From: Oscillospiraceae bacterium
GTDB lineage: Bacteria; Bacillota; Clostridia; Oscillospirales; Oscillospiraceae
Direction: 5' to 3'
Assembly (NCBI GenBank): GCA_009787625.1
Contig: WQSX01000003.1
Span: forward strand, 33,046 to 97,045
DNA length: 64,000 nt
The position numbers and the translations under genes were made by a program. Each line of letters begins with the position of its first letter. Position 1 is the first letter of the stretch. Below the pieces are notes generated by a model. The model made no database searches. It saw nothing but the letters and a program-made list of their open reading frames with translations, and had not been told where the DNA came from. Shown here piece by piece: positions 35,279-44,218 of the stretch.

Positions 35279-36472
35279 TTACGGCATGTCGGGGTGGTTT
35301 GGCCCGAAGTGCTTCAGCCCTACAAGCGGTTCTGTTTTGCTGTGGTTTATTATGGTTACACCTTTTTTTGCTGAACCTTCCGAGACGAAGAACTCGTCGT
35401 CACTTTGTTGCCCAAATCGGAGCATCGTTGCGGCACTGCATTTGTGTACGCCGAACTCGCCATATCCTTGCACAAAGACTATTCCGTAGGCTGCATCGTC
35501 TCTGACAACAGCTTTCTGTCCCGGATATATCGTCAGCTCTTTTGCTCCAACATACTCATTTCCGTATGTTATCCAGTCCTCTTTGTATTCCTTTTCGGAC
35601 ACAGCGGGGACGGGTGGACGGAAGTACTTTTGCCTAAACTCAGGATCTATGTTTTTCTCCCAGTCCAGCAGGCTGAAAATGTATTCCACGTCTTCCTGTT
35701 TGTCTTTAGGGCACTCCTCAACAAGCAGGTTCCTATCCATAACCTCGCCTGCAACAACGTTTTCCCAGACTGAGTATACATCGGAATTCCATTGTGGTTC
35801 GTATGTCAGTAACGAACCGGGTGCATGAAGAACTCCCGGTGGAACATACCAACCTGTGCCAAGCTTTAAGCGGTATGACCTTGAAAACTCGGTGATTTTT
35901 GTATCTGCTTTTTCGTAATTTCTGATACAGTCTTTGACCTGTTCATGTGTTGTCTCAGGGTTGAGACCAAAAAAAGTATGCGGGAAATCTCCGTGGTAAT
36001 TATTGAGCTGCTTGGGATAAAAATATGCCTCCGGTTTTCCCTGTTTACCCACTTTTGCCGCCGCATCAAACATGTGGTGAATATGATGAAAGAGTGGATT
36101 GAGGTAGTCAAAAAACTTTGAATACATCGGCCACTCGCCGTATTTCTCTTGCAACTTGCTTCCGATTAGTTGCTCTTTTAAGGTTTCGACTGCCTCTTTT
36201 AATGTAAATCTCTCGTCCGATTCGTGAGATACCGCAACATAACTGAGCCCCTCATCTTCTTGTGCAAGCGGTCCGTTACTGCATGTAATTGTGGAAGCAA
36301 GCCAACGCTCTTTCATTGAGCCTCTTTTCGTACCCAATGCGTAGTAGTCGTCGGGATGAAGCCTAAGCCTCTGCCCCGCTTTGCCAAACGGTCTTGGAAC
36401 AAAAACCGGATTGAGACGAAAAATTCCGTCACCCGCTTCAAATGTTTTCTTTATCAGTTCTATATTTCCCAT
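35279..36472 (-). CDS. Mannose-6-phosphate-isomerase-like cupin sugar isomerase
   Basis: A 397-residue protein with two cupin-like halves. In the N-terminal half PLFHHIHHMFDAAAKVGKQGKPEAYF provides clustered metal-binding histidines and a glutamate; later GTGWYVPPGVLHAPGSLLTYEPQWNSD carries another histidine in the position expected of a type I isomerase core. It is related to ManA-like aldose-ketose isomerases, including D-lyxose isomerases. It follows fucU by 18 nt in the kinase-ulaE-fucU operon. I infer that it isomerises a free pentose or 6-deoxyhexose to the ketose used by the kinase. Confidence 0.7.
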   Translation of the reverse strand: MGNIELIKKTFEAGDGIFRLNPVFVPRPFGKAGQRLRLHPDDYYALGTKRGSMKERWLASTITCSNGPLAQEDEGLSYVAVSHESDERFTLKEAVETLKEQLIGSKLQEKYGEWPMYSKFFDYLNPLFHHIHHMFDAAAKVGKQGKPEAYFYPKQLNNYHGDFPHTFFGLNPETTHEQVKDCIRNYEKADTKITEFSRSYRLKLGTGWYVPPGVLHAPGSLLTYEPQWNSDVYSVWENVVAGEVMDRNLLVEECPKDKQEDVEYIFSLLDWEKNIDPEFRQKYFRPPVPAVSEKEYKEDWITYGNEYVGAKELTIYPGQKAVVRDDAAYGIVFVQGYGEFGVHKCSAATMLRFGQQSDDEFFVSEGSAKKGVTIINHSKTEPLVGLKHFGPNHPDMP

Positions 36473-36490
36473 CTTTTTATCTTCTCCTCT

Positions 36491-36919
36491 CTAAAATGCA
36501 CCTTTTTTCAGGGATAGGTTCGCCCAGTGAGCTGTTGTGCCTGTTTGCACTATTGCATATGCTTTTTTTGCAAAATCATAGTACTCATATCTGTCCATCA
36601 GATGAAAATCTTTAAACGCCTTGTCCGTGTCATGCTTTAAGATTATCTTTCTAAACTCACTCCAAATCGGCGGTGTTGATATATCAGGTCCCGGATACAT
36701 AACTACAACGGGATCGTCTACAAATGTGTCAAGTGGGAATAATTGCAAAACCGCGTCAAGCATGTCTGTCACTTCGACACCGCTTGCGCGGACAAGTCTC
36801 TGCGCTCCACTTGTGGCTGGGTAATTTGCATCAACGAGAACAATGTAATCGTTGTGTCCCATTTCCATGAGAATTTTAAGAAGTTCCGGCGACAGAATGT
36901 TTGGGATGTTTTTAAGCAT
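36491..36919 (-). CDS. fucU: RbsD/FucU-family sugar mutarotase
   Basis: A 142-residue sugar mutarotase that speeds alpha/beta anomer exchange so that the right anomer reaches the isomerase. MGHNDYIVLVDANYPA near the N-terminus and the terminal RYEYYDFAKKAYAIVQTGTTAHWANLSLKKG are characteristic of FucU. Its ribosome site overlaps the stop of ulaE, so the two are coupled. FucU handles L-fucose and related L-sugars, which fits an L-lyxose, L-xylulose or L-fucose pathway. Confidence 0.87.
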   Translation of the reverse strand: MLKNIPNILSPELLKILMEMGHNDYIVLVDANYPATSGAQRLVRASGVEVTDMLDAVLQLFPLDTFVDDPVVVMYPGPDISTPPIWSEFRKIILKHDTDKAFKDFHLMDRYEYYDFAKKAYAIVQTGTTAHWANLSLKKGAF

Positions 36920-36923
36920 TTAG

Positions 36924-37757
36924 TTATCCTCCTAATTTTTTTCTCAGAAAAGCGTTGTTTGATTTTAGTATTTCCTGCCAGTTTTTTTCGCCTGTATGCC
37001 AGAATTCACCAACGAACATTCTAACACCCATATCAAGCGAGGTTTTGCACATTGTATCGAAGTCTACATGCCCTGTTCCATAAGGCACTTCGCGGTATAT
37101 TCCGGGCGTGGTCTCCTTGAGGTGCACGGCAACTGTGTGTCCCGCGCCTTTCATGAGATCTTTTGCCTCGTTCGTTTTGTAAATTTTTGCGGCATTTGTC
37201 AGGTTTCCGATGTCAGGGTACACATGCAAATATGGAGAATTTATTTTATTTACCCAAAACATTGCCTTCTCTACCGTGTCGAGAAACGGAGTTTCCATTG
37301 TTTCAAAGCCGAGCAACACCCCTTCGGTTGCAGCCATTTCCACAGCTTTTCCGAGATTAATCGAGAAATTCTCTCTCGTGTCCTCGCCATTTTCTTCGTA
37401 GTAGACATCATAACCCGCCAACTGGATTATTGCTATGCCAAGTTTTGAGGCTAACGTCACCGCTTTTTGCATTATTTCGAGACTGCGTCTCTGAGTGCTT
37501 TGCTCACGCGATCCGAGCGGATATTTTCTGTGACCGCTGAGACACATGGACTTTATCGGTACTCCCGTCTCTTTTATGGCATCTCTTAGTGCGCTAATTT
37601 CCTCTGCTGTGAAGTCCAATCTTTGAAGTTTCTCGTCCGTCTCATCTATCGACAGCTCCAGATAATCATACCCTGCTTTTGCCGTTTGTTCAAGTTTTTC
37701 TTTAAGAGTTAGCTCATTTGGCATACTTTTTTCGTAAAGACCTAGTTTATAATGCAT
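36924..37757 (-). CDS. ulaE: L-ribulose/L-xylulose-5-phosphate 3-epimerase
   Basis: About 277 residues. It matches the UlaE/SgbU family very well: YDYLELSIDETDEKLQRLD, CLSGHRKYPLGS, LAGYDVYYEE, the metal ligands in GFETMETPF and YPDIGN, HLKETTPG and FVGEFW. It converts L-xylulose 5-phosphate to L-ribulose 5-phosphate. The start is taken at 37757; an in-frame ATG 12 nt upstream abuts the AAAGGA ribosome site and is too close. This ribosome region (AAAGGAATGGTCATAA) is shared with thuA and others in the window. The LyxK-like kinase is directly upstream. Confidence 0.9.
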   Translation of the reverse strand: MHYKLGLYEKSMPNELTLKEKLEQTAKAGYDYLELSIDETDEKLQRLDFTAEEISALRDAIKETGVPIKSMCLSGHRKYPLGSREQSTQRRSLEIMQKAVTLASKLGIAIIQLAGYDVYYEENGEDTRENFSINLGKAVEMAATEGVLLGFETMETPFLDTVEKAMFWVNKINSPYLHVYPDIGNLTNAAKIYKTNEAKDLMKGAGHTVAVHLKETTPGIYREVPYGTGHVDFDTMCKTSLDMGVRMFVGEFWHTGEKNWQEILKSNNAFLRKKLGG

Positions 37758-37793
37758 ATTTATGACCATTCCTTTGTCCGACGTGTGCTGCGC

Positions 37794-39299
37794 TTAAACT
37801 TCAAAACTATCCCATACTGTGTTTAAGGCGTCACAGATTGAACTGTACTTTTCGTATTTACGCTTATAGATTTCCACTTTTTCGGGATTTGGTTTCACGG
37901 GGGTGTCTATCCGCACCATCGCCTTTGCAGCTTCGGTATAGTCTTTATAGATCCCGGCGGCAACTGAGACAGACATTGCCGCTCCAAGTGCTCCGAGTTC
38001 ACTGACTCCTGAGACAGTTTCAATCGGCAAATCTAAAACATCTGCAAAAATCTCAATCCAAAGTTCAGAATTTACCGCACCACCCGCCATTCGAAGGGTT
38101 TTCGGGCGCTCACGCACACTGAGAAGTCTATCAATATGTGTTCTTGCTGAGAACGCCGCACCTTCAAATACCGCACGCATCATGTGCTTTGTCTCATGAA
38201 AACTTGTGAGTCCAATAAAACTCGCCTTTGCCAAATGATGTGTGTTAGACGCAAATAAAAACGGCAAATAATACACTTCACAGTCTGACGGGTCAACACT
38301 CGCCACCATTTTGTTGACATCTGCATAGTTACTTCCGTTCGGGAAGCTGCTTCCTGAAATATTTTTGAGCATCCACTCCAGATTCCCAACTCCGGTTGCT
38401 GAGCATTCTTCAATCAAATAGTATCCCGGAATTGCGTATAGCGAGTTCATGGCTATGGCTGTTCCTGTGATTGGTGTTTTAGAGATAAATTCATTTATCG
38501 ACCATGTTCCCGTGATTGTACACATATGCTCAGGCTCGGTCACAGCCATGGCGATAGCACAGGCATCTATGTCAAACATGCCGCCCGCAACGGGTGTGCC
38601 TACATTAAGCCCTGTTTGCTTTGCTGTTTCCTGCGTAATGCTTCCGCAGTGATCTGCCGAATACCGTATAGGCGCGAGTTTGTCATAGACTTCGCCAATT
38701 CCGTATGCTTCAAGCAGGTCTTTATCAAAACGAGCATCTTTTACGTTCATAAGTGCAGAACCGGAAATGTCGGTCGCCTCGCAGAACGCCTCACCTGTGA
38801 GCCTGAAACGTATGTAGTCTTTAACAGAGAACACCCATTTTGTGTTGTCATAGACAGTTCTTTCATTGTCTTTCATCCAAGCAAGGAGCGGCGCCTGTTG
38901 ACATGCAATCACCTGCTGACAGAGGCGCGGATACAGCTTGTCAAATGTGCCGTCTTTTTTCCACTTCTCAGGATATTGCCAAGCTCTGTTGTCGGTAGAG
39001 ATAATGCCATTATAGGCGGGTTTTTCATCTTTTCCCCATGCGTAAAGCCCTTTACCGTGACCGCAGACCGCTACGCCTATTACATCATTTGGAGAGATTC
39101 CTGTCTCTTTGAGCACTTTTTTTATACATGCACAATTTTGAAGCCACAATTCTTCCATGTCCCTCTCAGTATGCCCCGGCCGGGGGGTGAGCAACTTAGT
39201 GGATTCAGATGCCACACCATGTTGCTTTCCGTTTATATCGAATATTGCCGCCTTAATGAGTGTGCCGCCATTGTCAAGACCTATTGCGTATTTGTTCAC
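37794..39299 (-). CDS. FGGY carbohydrate kinase, L-xylulose kinase (LyxK)-like
   Basis: A 501-residue sugar kinase. It follows the LyxK branch: IGLDNGGTLIKAAIFD start, RPGHTERDMEELW, GVAVCGHGKGLY, the catalytic Asp motif GGMFDIDACAIAM, GTWSINEF, SATGVGNLEWM and MAGGAVNSELWIEIFAD. The GTG at 39299 is chosen because GGAGGG lies 6 nt upstream; an earlier ATG has no ribosome site and would place the promoter inside the gene. It heads the operon with ulaE, fucU and the cupin isomerase. The expected reaction is ATP-dependent 5-phosphorylation of L-xylulose; another ketose is possible. Confidence 0.82.
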   Translation of the reverse strand: MNKYAIGLDNGGTLIKAAIFDINGKQHGVASESTKLLTPRPGHTERDMEELWLQNCACIKKVLKETGISPNDVIGVAVCGHGKGLYAWGKDEKPAYNGIISTDNRAWQYPEKWKKDGTFDKLYPRLCQQVIACQQAPLLAWMKDNERTVYDNTKWVFSVKDYIRFRLTGEAFCEATDISGSALMNVKDARFDKDLLEAYGIGEVYDKLAPIRYSADHCGSITQETAKQTGLNVGTPVAGGMFDIDACAIAMAVTEPEHMCTITGTWSINEFISKTPITGTAIAMNSLYAIPGYYLIEECSATGVGNLEWMLKNISGSSFPNGSNYADVNKMVASVDPSDCEVYYLPFLFASNTHHLAKASFIGLTSFHETKHMMRAVFEGAAFSARTHIDRLLSVRERPKTLRMAGGAVNSELWIEIFADVLDLPIETVSGVSELGALGAAMSVSVAAGIYKDYTEAAKAMVRIDTPVKPNPEKVEIYKRKYEKYSSICDALNTVWDSFEV

Positions 39300-39339
39300 A
39301 ATTTGCCCTCCATTTCGATAGTATAAATAGTTGATTAAT

Positions 39340-39367
39340 ATTATAGCAGATAATGAGCAGTTTGCAA
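39340..39367 (-). promoter_or_regulatory. Promoter of the LyxK-like/ulaE/fucU operon
   Basis: TTGCAA (39367-39362), a 16-nt spacer and a perfect TATAAT (39345-39340) with an extended TG on the minus strand. It is about 40 nt before the GTG. A further inverted repeat, TGCAAGAT/ATCTTGCA, starts at the -35 box (39363-39393) and could be an operator. The rest of 39390-39616 holds no gene. Confidence 0.7.
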
Positions 39368-39493
39368 GATATGCAGGATAAAAAACATCTTGCACATGCG
39401 AAATTTATGATACTATAAAACACAGTTTACATTATCATAAGTTAATATGCAAAGAGAGCAAACAAGTTTTTTACATATTCACCTTGCATGTAT

Positions 39494-39524
39494 GTGTGCG
39501 CCCCAAAGTTGCATTGGCGCATAC
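39494..39524. repeat. GC-rich inverted repeat upstream of the LyxK-like operon
   Basis: GTGTGCGCC and GGCGCATAC form a 9-bp stem (one G-T pair) with a 13-nt loop in an otherwise AT-rich gap. AAAATTTT follows on the plus strand. It lies upstream of the kinase promoter and after the VOC gene; it may help to end the VOC transcript, although no T tract follows on that strand. Confidence 0.4.
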
Positions 39525-39616
39525 AAAATTTTACGATATAATGATAGTGCAGTTTGATAATTTCGTAATTATCGACGAAGTTCACAATTATCATTCAGTT
39601 ATTGGCTATCGCCATA

Positions 39617-40126
39617 CTAGCCTTTATAGCTTGCCGGATTTGCCACCAGCTCTTTGATTAATTCTGTGTTGTTTTCATCTTTTTTGATATTTAACTCCAT
39701 GTGTAAATCTTTCATTGTATCCACAAAGGTATATGTGCCCACGGAATAAAAGCCTTCATGATATGGTTTTTTTTCATCACAGATTTCGCCAATGACTTCA
39801 TAGGCTTTCGTGCGGTCGGGAACGAAGAACGCAACATTCATAACCCCTTCACCGTTTTTGTCTAAAAATCTTTTCCACGGATTATTTCCTGTGCCGGGAC
39901 CAAAAATCTCCAGCGCAACTCCTCCATCCAACTCATAGACCAGAAAATCCTGCGCTTCAAAGTCATCCGGTTTCCCATCTGTGTATGTCGGCATGTCGCT
40001 GAATGCCGGTGTTTTGCACCTATTGGGTCTCTTGCCCAGTATATGCGTCCACTTCTTTTCGCATTTTTCAAGATCCCATGTACATATACATACTTGTTTG
40101 ATTAAGGTCGATCCTATTCCTGCCAT
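39617..40126 (-). CDS. VOC-superfamily protein (methylmalonyl-CoA epimerase/glyoxalase fold)
   Basis: A 169-residue vicinal-oxygen-chelate protein of two beta-alpha-beta-beta-beta units, starting MAGIGSTLIKQVCICTWDLEKCEKKW. Candidate metal ligands are the acidic residue in VALEIFGPG and the one in LHMELNIKK. The start at 40126 has AAAGG upstream; the longer frame overlaps the previous gene and is rejected. It is the last gene of the LplABC-like importer operon. The other VOC protein at 45677 lies in the divergent LacI operon, which suggests that this fold has a role in the sugar pathway. Activity unknown. Confidence 0.78.
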   Translation of the reverse strand: MAGIGSTLIKQVCICTWDLEKCEKKWTHILGKRPNRCKTPAFSDMPTYTDGKPDDFEAQDFLVYELDGGVALEIFGPGTGNNPWKRFLDKNGEGVMNVAFFVPDRTKAYEVIGEICDEKKPYHEGFYSVGTYTFVDTMKDLHMELNIKKDENNTELIKELVANPASYKG

Positions 40127-40166
40127 ATTAATGACCTTTCCTTTCTCGGTGTACCTATAATTTTTC

Positions 40167-40571
40167 CTACTCTTTGCTTTTGTTTTCAGCTTCTTCTGCT
40201 TTTGCGGCTGCATCTGCAACTACGCTCCCGGCTATGAACAGCACACCAAAAAGAGCTGCCACCACCGCCCACATGTTCAAGTCTCCAAACACACCGGTGC
40301 TCAACAAACCTACCAAAGCACCCACCATGTAGATTACACCGGCCACAATGCCGCCTTGCTTTTTCCCTTTGCGTGTTTTAAACCCAACGATTGCACCAAT
40401 CAGAACTGCAGTTGCCAGAGCCGCTCCGCCTACTCCACTGAAACCCTCATATTCTGCAGTAGATTCAATGATGAAAGCTATATATGACTGAAATGCGACT
40501 ATAAGGAAAATTATAATACTGATGTAAAATGCGACCGTCTTAATTGATTGTACAATTTCTCGCCAAGTCAC
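40167..40571 (-). CDS. Small four-helix membrane protein, family not recognised
   Basis: 134 residues with four hydrophobic segments (about 12-33, 45-63, 74-95 and 101-121), a basic loop FKTRKGKKQGG between the second and third, and a charged C-terminus rich in Glu and Lys. The start is GTG with GAGAGGG 7 nt upstream. It lies between the LplC-like permease (13 nt) and the VOC gene (40 nt) on the same strand, so it is probably co-expressed with the importer. I do not recognise the family and assign no function. Confidence 0.7.
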   Translation of the reverse strand: MTWREIVQSIKTVAFYISIIIFLIVAFQSYIAFIIESTAEYEGFSGVGGAALATAVLIGAIVGFKTRKGKKQGGIVAGVIYMVGALVGLLSTGVFGDLNMWAVVAALFGVLFIAGSVVADAAAKAEEAENKSKE

Positions 40572-40584
40572 CTCTATGCCCTCT

Positions 40585-41481
40585 CTAACCTTTCACTGAA
40601 CCCAGAACCAAACCTGTTGTGAAGTATTTTTGCAGGAATGGGTATATCAAAAGTATAGGAATTATAGCCAGAAACATTTGTGCTGCCGCTGTCGTTCTCG
40701 CATTTACCAGCCCGAGCAGCAAAGCCAGGTCTGCAGATATGTTTGTCGCATTGCGGAAAAATGCCTCAATATTTATGACAATCGTTTGAAGATAACTTTG
40801 CAGTGGGTAGTTTTCGACCCTGTTCATGTATATTAAGCCATCAAACCAGCTGTTCCAATGAGCTACAAACGAAAATAGTGTGACCGTTGCCAGTGTTGGT
40901 GTCGAGACAGGGAGCACCACTGATACCAGCGTGCGTATGTGGCTTGCACCGTCCACATATGCCGCCTCTTCAAGTTCAGGCGGAAGCGAGCGTATGTAGT
41001 TCATTACAACAAGCATTGAGAATACAGGAAGTGCCCCGGGAAGAATGAGTGACCAAATGCTGTCTATGAGTCCCGTGAAACGAACAATCATAAACATGGG
41101 AATCAGTCCTGCATGGAATAATATTGTTACGACAAAAAACCACGAGTAGACATTACGTAATTTGAAATGCCTTTTTGCTTTTGACAGTGGATAAGCTGTC
41201 AGAATAATTAACAAAAGATTAATAGGAACACCTATGGCAACCCTTTGCAAAGACACCAATAACGCTCGCATAAACTGATTACCTTGCAAGATGAAATCGT
41301 AAGCTCCTGTGTTAAATCCCATAGGCCAAAACATGACTTGATTAGCCTGCACGTACCTGCTGTGCGAGAAAGATATAGCTAACTGATTTACAAAAGGTAA
41401 GATACAGATTAGCGCTGTAGCAGTAAGAAACACTGCATTACAGAAAACAAATACTTTTCTGGATGGTGATGATTTATGCAT
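40585..41481 (-). CDS. CUT1 ABC importer permease, LplC-like
   Basis: A 298-residue permease with six membrane segments and the ATPase-docking EAA loop LEEAAYVDGASHIRTLVSVVLP near residue 195. It ends in the usual ...LQKYFTTGLVLGSVKG. It resembles LplC/YtcP permeases for complex carbohydrates. It pairs with the LplB-like permease encoded 11 nt upstream and the lipoprotein at 42512. No ATPase gene is present; CUT1 importers of Gram-positives commonly share an MsmX-type ATPase encoded elsewhere. Confidence 0.9.
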   Translation of the reverse strand: MHKSSPSRKVFVFCNAVFLTATALICILPFVNQLAISFSHSRYVQANQVMFWPMGFNTGAYDFILQGNQFMRALLVSLQRVAIGVPINLLLIILTAYPLSKAKRHFKLRNVYSWFFVVTILFHAGLIPMFMIVRFTGLIDSIWSLILPGALPVFSMLVVMNYIRSLPPELEEAAYVDGASHIRTLVSVVLPVSTPTLATVTLFSFVAHWNSWFDGLIYMNRVENYPLQSYLQTIVINIEAFFRNATNISADLALLLGLVNARTTAAAQMFLAIIPILLIYPFLQKYFTTGLVLGSVKG

Positions 41482-41492
41482 TGTGACACCCC

Positions 41493-42407
41493 CTAAAAAA
41501 TCTTGTATCCGGCTGCCTTGCCCGCCAGAAAGTACGATAGCACGACAAACACGAGGGATACTGCAGATCTAAACAATCCTGCTGCGGTACTGAGCGCAAA
41601 CTGTGCCTGCTCTATGCCAAGCCTGAAAATGAACGTATCGAGTATATCACCTGTCTCCATAACAACGGGACTGTACAAGTTGTAGATTTGGTCAAACCCT
41701 CCATTTAGCACGTTTGCCATACTCAGGACGGACAAAAGAATTATCACAGGTGTGATTCCGGGCAAAGTTATATGCAACGTTTGTTTCCACCTATTTGCGC
41801 CATCAATCATTGCAGATTCATATAAAACAGGGTCGATGGATGTCAAGGCTGCAAGATATATTATCGAAGCAAAACCAAAGCCTTTCCAAACATCAGTGAC
41901 AACCATAGTAATGGGGAACCAAAATCTGTCCCCAAGAAAAAATGGAGGGTCTATACCAATGCCGGAAAGCAAAATACCAATAGCCCCACTGCTTGGTGAA
42001 AGGAGTTCTCTAAAAATACCTGCAAGTATAATCCACGATATAAAATGCGGCAAGTAAACTAATGTTTGCACGGAGCTTTTAAATTTTCTGTTTCTAACTT
42101 CATTGAGAAGCAGTGCAAAGATGACCGGCACAACGATGAGCAGTACCATCTTCGACACTGCAATTATAACTGTATTTCTGATAACGGGCCAAAAGTTGGG
42201 CAACGAAAACAATGTTTGAAAATTTGCCCATCCAATCCACTCAGAGCCGAACAATCCATGTGCCGGATTAAAGCGCTGAAACGCAATGGCTGTGCCTGCC
42301 ATCGCACCGTAGCTATAAATAGCGACAAGCACCAGTGAAGGGATCAACATAAGGTGTAATGGGAGTTCTCGGAAGAACGCCTGCCGCTTCGCTAATGATT
42401 TGTTCAT
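41493..42407 (-). CDS. CUT1 ABC importer permease, LplB-like
   Basis: A 304-residue six-helix permease with LPLHLMLIPSLVLVAIYSYG at the N-terminus and the EAA loop YESAMIDGANRWKQTLHITLPGI near residue 200. It resembles LplB/UgpA permeases. GAGG precedes the ATG. The gene lies between the binding lipoprotein (104 nt) and the LplC-like permease. Confidence 0.9.
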   Translation of the reverse strand: MNKSLAKRQAFFRELPLHLMLIPSLVLVAIYSYGAMAGTAIAFQRFNPAHGLFGSEWIGWANFQTLFSLPNFWPVIRNTVIIAVSKMVLLIVVPVIFALLLNEVRNRKFKSSVQTLVYLPHFISWIILAGIFRELLSPSSGAIGILLSGIGIDPPFFLGDRFWFPITMVVTDVWKGFGFASIIYLAALTSIDPVLYESAMIDGANRWKQTLHITLPGITPVIILLSVLSMANVLNGGFDQIYNLYSPVVMETGDILDTFIFRLGIEQAQFALSTAAGLFRSAVSLVFVVLSYFLAGKAAGYKIF

Positions 42408-42511
42408 TTAAGCTGCCTCGCTTTCTGTAAAGTTATGTGTAGTTGCGAGTATTGAATAATCAAGGGCTGTGCGGGCGGAATAAATCCCGCCCGCGCAATA
42501 CACTGATATAA

Positions 42512-44146
42512 CTAATTTGGGAACATTTCATTCAACTCGTCAAGAACTTGCTGACCGCCCATATTGAGCCAGTCTTGAACAAACTGGTCAAACGCTTCCA
42601 GTGGTCTTGCTCCGGTTATGATATCGGTGAACACCGCATTCATCTCGGTTTCAAACAGGGCTACCATTTGCAGCCATATTTCAGGGCGCTCTGCTCCCAT
42701 TATGCTGTACACCATTTGTCCGCGATCCTTATATTCAAGAGCAATTGCCATCGAGCCTCTCTCAAACATTTGACCCCATGTGCCGTAGCGAGTTGGATCT
42801 GTGTTTATTCCTGTTTCAAACTCTTGCACAAAATTAAAGAACGGCAACACAGCGGCAGACAAGTCTGATGCGTCATTTGCAGCGAGTGCAGGAAGAAGTT
42901 CCGGTGCGAATAGTTCGTTCGCAATGTGCAGATATACCGGCACGAGCCTGTATTGCTCTTCCGCCCAGTAGCGTTCGAAATAGTCGAGGTTGCCTGATTC
43001 ATAGACAATGTAGTAGTAGAGGTTGAGAATCTTCATAAATGCTTCCGGATGAGTTGCGTTAGCGTTGAGCATGAAGAGCCTTTCAGGTGTTTCATTATTT
43101 TGAACACCAATTCTGACCTCACGACCTTCAGCTACGGGTACCGGGAATGGGCGTGTAACTATACCCTCTTCTTCAAAGAGCATATTGAATGGCCACCATG
43201 TTCCCCAGTTCATGTGGAACATCATGCCGATTCTTCCCGTTGCAATGTCGGGGATTAGTGCAGCTTGGTCTTTAACTACAAATTCCGGATCAATCAAACC
43301 TTCTGCAAACATGTCACGAAGAACTTCAAGAGCATCTCTGACTCCCGGCTGAATCCATCCGTGAGTGATGAGACCATCCTCACCGCGATAGAATACGTCC
43401 TGACCGCGAACAGGCACTCCAAACGAGCTTGCAAGTCCTGCTATGTTACCAAAGTCAGTGAGCGTTAGGTTCTGGCTGAGTCCAAGGCCAAATGTACTTC
43501 CATCTCCTGATGTAAATTGACGTGCAAGTTCAATCATTTCATCGACTGTTTCAGGTGGCTGACCACCCGCTTCAGCGAGCCAATCTTCACGAATCCAGAG
43601 ATAGACTGCTTGATGGAAATTGTCAACTATTGACGGGAATGCGTAGAGCCTTCCATCGATCGTTGCACCATCAAAGCCGCCGGGGAATTGAGCTCTGTAA
43701 GCCTTGATACCGTCAGCGGCATAGCTCTCAAGCATATCTGTGAGGTCGTACAAGAAGCCGGCTTCTTGAGCTTGGTGGAACCAGGTGGGTTCACCGATCT
43801 CAAAAATGTCCGGCAAATCGCCTGATGCGAGTGCTACTTGCATTCTATTTAAGAACGCATCTGTCATAATGTCTGCTGAAAAGGCTACTTCGAGTTGGAT
43901 GTTGAGATCTTCCAGAATTCTACGTGACCAGCGATTATAATCGTAGTTGTCTCCGTCGAAGAATCGCTGAACCGCAGAGGCTTGAACTGCCCACGTTACA
44001 GTGACGGTTTCTCCATAAGGAGTGGGGAATCCATCATACCCTGAAGGAGCTGCCCCATTCCCCGCGTCATCTGCACACGCAGTCAAGGCAAAAGCCAAAA
44101 TGAGCATGAGTGCGAGGATTGAAATGCGTTTGAAATGTGTTTTCAT
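42512..44146 (-). CDS. Extracellular sugar-binding lipoprotein, LplA-like
   Basis: A 544-residue family 1 solute-binding protein, the large form that binds oligosaccharides. The signal peptide ends in the lipobox ALTAC (Cys24). The mature part has VTVTWAVQASAVQRFF, DLPDIFEIGEPTWFHQA, IATGRIGMMFHMNWGTWWPF and a helical C-terminus. AGGAGG lies 10 nt before the ATG. It is the first gene of the importer operon and is divergent from a LacI-type regulator; a LacI-type operator lies in its leader. Confidence 0.9.
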   Translation of the reverse strand: MKTHFKRISILALMLILAFALTACADDAGNGAAPSGYDGFPTPYGETVTVTWAVQASAVQRFFDGDNYDYNRWSRRILEDLNIQLEVAFSADIMTDAFLNRMQVALASGDLPDIFEIGEPTWFHQAQEAGFLYDLTDMLESYAADGIKAYRAQFPGGFDGATIDGRLYAFPSIVDNFHQAVYLWIREDWLAEAGGQPPETVDEMIELARQFTSGDGSTFGLGLSQNLTLTDFGNIAGLASSFGVPVRGQDVFYRGEDGLITHGWIQPGVRDALEVLRDMFAEGLIDPEFVVKDQAALIPDIATGRIGMMFHMNWGTWWPFNMLFEEEGIVTRPFPVPVAEGREVRIGVQNNETPERLFMLNANATHPEAFMKILNLYYYIVYESGNLDYFERYWAEEQYRLVPVYLHIANELFAPELLPALAANDASDLSAAVLPFFNFVQEFETGINTDPTRYGTWGQMFERGSMAIALEYKDRGQMVYSIMGAERPEIWLQMVALFETEMNAVFTDIITGARPLEAFDQFVQDWLNMGGQQVLDELNEMFPN

Positions 44147-44218
44147 TTTCTACTGTTCCTCCTTTAAATTTTGCAGGTTTTGGTGATAACCTACTCTTGC
44201 CACGTGAAGACAGAAATG

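Noticed and set aside
39351..39366. A 16-nt sequence (TAATGAGCAGTTTGCA) shared with 50008-50023
   Set aside because: It overlaps the LyxK-like promoter at one site, but the other site has no -10 box, and an exact 16-nt match is expected about once or twice by chance in a window of this size.
40127..40219. N-terminal extension of the VOC protein at 39617
   Set aside because: The extra 31 residues are lysine/glutamine-rich, overlap the end of the membrane-protein gene and precede a good ribosome site for the shorter start.
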